From assembly GCA_018609825.1 (NCBI GenBank), contig JAHEOA010000155.1, positions 1 through 7,589 on the forward strand: 7,589 nt of DNA. The letters run 5' to 3'. A program made the translations under genes and the position numbers. Numbering within the stretch: position 1 is the first letter of the stretch; each line of letters opens with the position of its first letter. This document shows positions 4,733-7,589 of the stretch, piece after piece. The stretch comes from Candidatus Bipolaricaulota bacterium (lineage in GTDB: Bacteria > Bipolaricaulota > Bipolaricaulia > RBG-16-55-9). The notes under the pieces are model-generated. The model did no database searches. It had not been told where the DNA came from and was given only the letters and a program-made list of their open reading frames with translations.

Positions 4733-5901
4733 GCTTGACCATCGGGTGTTTCAGCGACGCCTACGCGCCACAGATCAACGGCATCACGACGCTATTGAAG
4801 CTGTTAAAGCGCGAGTTCGAGCGCCGCGGGCATCGCTTCGTCGTGCTCGCGCCCCGCTACTGCCGCACGCCCCCGGCGCCGGATGAGCCCGATGTCGTGC
4901 GTTTTCCCGCGTTCCGGTTCGTCCTCGACAAACAGAGCCGCGTCACCGTGCCCATCCGGCGCGAGGCGCGCCAAATTCTCCAAGACATCGACGTCGTCCA
5001 CAGCCACACGGAGTTTTCGCTCGGGCTGTTGGGAATGCGGGCCGCTCGCGCGCATGGTTTGCCTCATCTGCACACCTATCACACGCTCTACGCCCAGTAT
5101 CGCCACTATTTTCCGAAGCTGGTCCGGCCGAGTGAGAAGTTGGTTGGCAGCGTCAGCGCCGCGTTCATCAATCGCTGCGACGCCGTCACGGTCTCGACGA
5201 CCCCCATGGTCGAAGAACTGAAGCGCTACGCCATCCGCGTCCCCATCCACCGCGTCCCCTTCGGCATGGATTTATCCATGTTCCAGTCGCCACCCCGATC
5301 CAATCTGAGAGACGAGCTGGGCATCGCGGCCGATGAGAAGATTCTGCTGTGTGCTGGGCGCGTCGCCCACGAGAAAAACATTTCCTTTGTCATCGAGGCA
5401 TTCGATGACGTCTGCCACGAGCGCGGGGACGTGCGCCTGTTGATCGTCGGTGACGGCCCCGCGCGAGCGGACCTTGAAGCTCAGACCGCCGAGCTCGGCT
5501 TGGGCGATCGCGTGATCTTTACGGGGTATCGCGACTGGGCCCAGCTCGTGGACGACTACAAACAGGCCGATCTGTTCGTCTACGGCTCGCAGACCGAGAC
5601 GCAGGGGATCGTCTTCATGGAGGCCCAGGCGGCCGGGTTGCCCGTCGTCGCCGTCGGCGCCATGGGCGCCCTGGAAGCGGTCAAGGCTGACGAGACGGGG
5701 GTTCTGCTCCATCCAGACGACGACGCCTCTGCCTTCGCCGAGACGATCCTGAGTCTCTTGGCGGACGACCAGCGACGCTGCCAGTTGAGCCGTAACGCCC
5801 GCGCGTGGGCCGAAGCGAACGGCCTCGATCGCACCGTGGATCAGCTCCTCGACATCTATCAGGCCATGCTCCAATCCCAGCCCCACGTTACGTCCCCGTA
5901 A
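4729..5901 (+). CDS. GT4 glycosyltransferase, probable 1,2-diacylglycerol 3-glucosyltransferase type
   Basis: This 390-residue GT-B fold enzyme has both Rossmann domains. The N-terminal domain holds SDAYAPQINGITT (glycine loop) and HSHTEFSLGLLG with HTYHTLYAQYRHYF, a pattern I associate with bacterial diacylglycerol glucosyltransferases. The C-terminal donor domain holds AGRVAHEKN (R211 and K216, donor-phosphate contacts), LLIVGDGP, and the GT4 EX7E motif with E290 and E298. It would transfer a sugar from a nucleotide sugar to a lipid acceptor at the inner face of the membrane; no transmembrane segment is seen, as expected of a peripheral enzyme. The donor and acceptor are inferred; a mannosyltransferase or another GT4 activity is possible. 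The ATG overlaps the dciA stop as ATGA, so it is probably translated from the dciA message. A longer open frame to 4591 lies inside dciA and is not used. Confidence 0.82.
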   Translation: MSLTIGCFSDAYAPQINGITTLLKLLKREFERRGHRFVVLAPRYCRTPPAPDEPDVVRFPAFRFVLDKQSRVTVPIRREARQILQDIDVVHSHTEFSLGLLGMRAARAHGLPHLHTYHTLYAQYRHYFPKLVRPSEKLVGSVSAAFINRCDAVTVSTTPMVEELKRYAIRVPIHRVPFGMDLSMFQSPPRSNLRDELGIAADEKILLCAGRVAHEKNISFVIEAFDDVCHERGDVRLLIVGDGPARADLEAQTAELGLGDRVIFTGYRDWAQLVDDYKQADLFVYGSQTETQGIVFMEAQAAGLPVVAVGAMGALEAVKADETGVLLHPDDDASAFAETILSLLADDQRRCQLSRNARAWAEANGLDRTVDQLLDIYQAMLQSQPHVTSP

Positions 5902-5913
5902 CCGAAGAGCGTT

Positions 5914-5943
5914 TTGAAGCCGGGCGTCGGGCTGTGCTACACT
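5914..5943 (+). promoter_or_regulatory. Promoter of hslVU, extended -10 and near-leaderless start
   Basis: TTGAAG (5914-5919), an 18-nt spacer and TACACT (5938-5943) are joined by an extended -10 TG at 5935-5936. Transcription would begin about 5950, only some 3 nt before the ATG at 5953. No Shine-Dalgarno sequence is present. No CIRCE element or sigma-32-type -10 was seen, so there is no sequence sign of classical heat-shock control. Confidence 0.6.
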
Positions 5944-5952
5944 TCGGAAACC

Positions 5953-6498
5953 ATGCCGATCCGTGGCACGACCATCCTCGCGGTCCATGACCCCGACCAA
6001 CGCCGCGCCATCCTCGCCTGCGACGGGCAAGCGACGCTCAACGACCAGATCATCAAGCACTCGGCGCAGAAGGTCCGCCCGCTCCACGACGGGCAGGTGC
6101 TCGCTGGCTTCGCCGGCGCCACGGCCGACTCGCTGACGCTGTTCGAGCGCTTCGAGGGCAAGTTATCCGAGTACGGCGGCAACCTGAAGCGCTCGGCGGT
6201 GGAGCTGGCCAAGGAGTGGCGCACCGATCGCATGCTGCGTCGTCTGGAGGCGCTCATGGCGGTGACCGGCGAAGAGGGCTTGTTGCTGCTGTCGGGGGCC
6301 GGCGACGTCATCGAGCCCGACGACGGGTTGATCGGGATCGGCAGCGGCGGCATGACGGCGTTGGCTTCGGCGCGGGCATTGCGAAGAACCAACGAAGACA
6401 TGCCCATTCGCGACGTCGTCGAGAGTGCCATGCAGATTGCGAGCGAGATTGATGTTTACACGAACGATCAAGTGACCATTGAGGAGCTAGCCTGGTAA
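5953..6498 (+). CDS. hslV: ATP-dependent protease subunit HslV (ClpQ)
   Basis: HslV is the threonine protease of the HslVU two-component proteasome-like machine and forms stacked hexamers in the cytosol. The 181-residue length is normal. The N-terminus MPIRG is a five-residue propeptide; cleavage before T6 exposes the catalytic threonine of TTILAV. DGQATL, the catalytic lysine at K40 (K33 in mature E. coli numbering; this protein has a two-residue insertion before it), AGFAGATADS, the long ELAKEWRTDRMLR helix, GIGSGG and the end TIEELAW all match the family. One oddity is C23 in ACDGQ, where a glycine (AGDGQ) is usual. The ATG at 5953 is used; an upstream TTG (5914) would precede the -10 element. 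hslU follows 3 bp after the stop, giving the usual hslVU operon. Confidence 0.96.
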   Translation: MPIRGTTILAVHDPDQRRAILACDGQATLNDQIIKHSAQKVRPLHDGQVLAGFAGATADSLTLFERFEGKLSEYGGNLKRSAVELAKEWRTDRMLRRLEALMAVTGEEGLLLLSGAGDVIEPDDGLIGIGSGGMTALASARALRRTNEDMPIRDVVESAMQIASEIDVYTNDQVTIEELAW

Positions 6499-6501
6499 CC
6501 G

Positions 6502-7589
6502 ATGGCCGACATTATCGAGATTCAACGAGGCCAGCCGGACGAGCGACAGCGGCGCATGGACGAGCTGACGCCCCAAGCCATCGTCGCCGAGCTCGACAAG
6601 TACATCATCGGCCAGCGCGAGGCGAAGCGCGCGGTCGCGATCGCGCTGCGCAACCGGACGCGGCGCCAGCGCGTCGAGGATCCCATCCGCGCCGAGATCC
6701 AGCCGAAGAACATCCTCATGATCGGGCCGACGGGTGTGGGCAAGACCGAGATCTCCCGACGACTGGCCAAGCTGGTCAGTTCCCCGTTTTTGAAGGTCGA
6801 GGCGACGAAGTTCACCGAGGTCGGCTACGTCGGCCGCGACGTCGACTCCATGATCCGCGACCTCGTGGAGACGAGCATCGGCATGGTCCGCCAGGAGGAG
6901 ATCGAGCGGGTCGAGCCCCAGGCCGAGCGCATGGTCGAGGACCGCATCCTGGATGCGCTCATCCCCAAGCCCGAGCACACCGATGAAGAGCGTCAGGAGT
7001 CCTACGAGCGCACCCGTGAGAAGTTCCGCCAACGGCTGCGGGCTGGCGAGATGGAGGATCGCGAGATCGACGTCAACGTCCAGGAGTCCTCGATGCCGCA
7101 GATCAGCGTCTTCGGCGGCGAGGGCGACGATCCGATGGGCATGGACATGAACATCCTCTCCGACCTCTTCCCGAGCAAAACGGTCGAGAAGCGCCTGCCC
7201 ATTCGGGATGCCCGCGATCTGTTGTTCAATCAGGAGGCCGAGAAGCTGATCAACGACGAGGAGATCCAGCGCCAGGGGCTCGAACGCGCCGAGGAGAGCG
7301 GCCTCATCTTCCTCGACGAGATCGACAAGCTGGCCACGGGCGGCCGCGAGGAGCAGGGCGGGCCCGGCGTCTCCCGCCAGGGCGTGCAGCGCGACATATT
7401 GCCCCTTCTAGAGGGTTCGACGGTCCGCACCCGTTATGGCTACGTCTCCACCGACAACATCCTCTTCATCGCCTCCGGAGCCTTCACCATGGCTAAGCCC
7501 AGTGACTTGGTCCCCGAGCTGCAAGGGCGCCTGCCGATCCGCGTGGAGCTGGGTTCATTGGGTCAGAACGACTTCGTCCGCATCCTGAC
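6502..7589 (+). CDS. hslU: ATPase subunit HslU (ClpY), 3' end outside window
   Basis: HslU is the AAA+ unfoldase that feeds substrates to HslV. 362 codons are visible with no stop before the window end; the family is about 440-470 residues, so roughly 80-110 residues are missing. Motifs are LTPQAIVAELDKYIIGQ (N-terminal helix), Walker A GPTGVGKT (75-82), the pore loop GYVGRD (GYVG 108-111), a charged I-domain from about 115 to 240 that includes the glycine- and methionine-rich GGEGDDPMGMDMN, Walker B LIFLDEIDK (D272 and E273), sensor-1 region ILFIASGAF, and KPSDLVPELQGRLPIRVEL with the arginine-finger region. The sensor-2 arginine and the C-terminal tail that docks into HslV lie beyond the window. 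The start ATG is 3 bp after the hslV stop; GAGGAG (6481-6486, inside hslV) is 15 nt upstream, rather distant for a Shine-Dalgarno sequence, so translation is probably coupled to hslV. Confidence 0.96.
   Translation, partial: MADIIEIQRGQPDERQRRMDELTPQAIVAELDKYIIGQREAKRAVAIALRNRTRRQRVEDPIRAEIQPKNILMIGPTGVGKTEISRRLAKLVSSPFLKVEATKFTEVGYVGRDVDSMIRDLVETSIGMVRQEEIERVEPQAERMVEDRILDALIPKPEHTDEERQESYERTREKFRQRLRAGEMEDREIDVNVQESSMPQISVFGGEGDDPMGMDMNILSDLFPSKTVEKRLPIRDARDLLFNQEAEKLINDEEIQRQGLERAEESGLIFLDEIDKLATGGREEQGGPGVSRQGVQRDILPLLEGSTVRTRYGYVSTDNILFIASGAFTMAKPSDLVPELQGRLPIRVELGSLGQNDFVRIL

Noticed and set aside
5902..5952. Intrinsic terminator after the GT4 gene
   Set aside because: Only a 4-bp stem (AGCC/GGCT) was found, with no T tract. 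The interval is better explained by the hslV promoter.

Overview
The window is a compact, GC-rich (about 60-65% by eye) piece of bacterial chromosome with every gene on the + strand. The genes are housekeeping or core types: the 3' part of a YtcJ-like amidohydrolase, a long-form nucleotidyl-sugar pyrophosphorylase (rmlA type), hypoxanthine phosphoribosyltransferase (hpt), the tRNA t6A enzyme TsaD, a DUF721/DciA protein with a C-terminal zinc ribbon, a GT4 glycosyltransferase of the diacylglycerol-glucosyltransferase type, and the HslVU protease (hslU cut by the window end). I see no tRNA, rRNA, transposase, phage gene or CRISPR array. The lineage is not certain. A GC-rich genome with hslVU, dciA and several apparently leaderless promoters fits a deep-branching or little-cultivated phylum better than a gammaproteobacterium or a typical Firmicute, but no single gene settles this.

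Layout: 1-960 amidohydrolase (5' end missing); 968-1042 promoter and Shine-Dalgarno region; 1043-2715 rmlA and hpt, coupled by an ATGA overlap; 2716-2759 promoter region containing a 7-bp inverted repeat; 2760-3767 tsaD; 3768-4177 a 410-bp gene-free region; 4178-5901 dciA and the GT4 gene, again coupled by ATGA; 5902-5952 promoter; 5953-7589 hslV and hslU.

The most interesting part is 3800-4110, which has the layout of a chromosomal replication origin. Eight perfect TTNTCCACA DnaA boxes form two opposed arrays: five with the TGTGGANAA face on the + strand (3854-3919) and three reading TTNTCCACA on the + strand (3978-4041), plus several degenerate copies. A perfect 9-bp inverted repeat (3937-3945/3956-3964) lies between them. 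Both flanks are AT-rich, and the right flank has a run of five DnaA-trio-like triplets followed by an AT-rich core inside an 11-bp imperfect inverted repeat. The origin abuts dciA, whose family is the widespread non-DnaC replicative helicase loader, so initiator sites and helicase-loader gene are side by side; dnaA is not in the window.

Three genes (tsaD, dciA, hslV) start only 3-15 nt after a CTACAAT/CTACACT -10 element and lack a Shine-Dalgarno sequence, which suggests leaderless or nearly leaderless mRNAs. rmlA instead has a 40-nt leader with a strong GGAGG.
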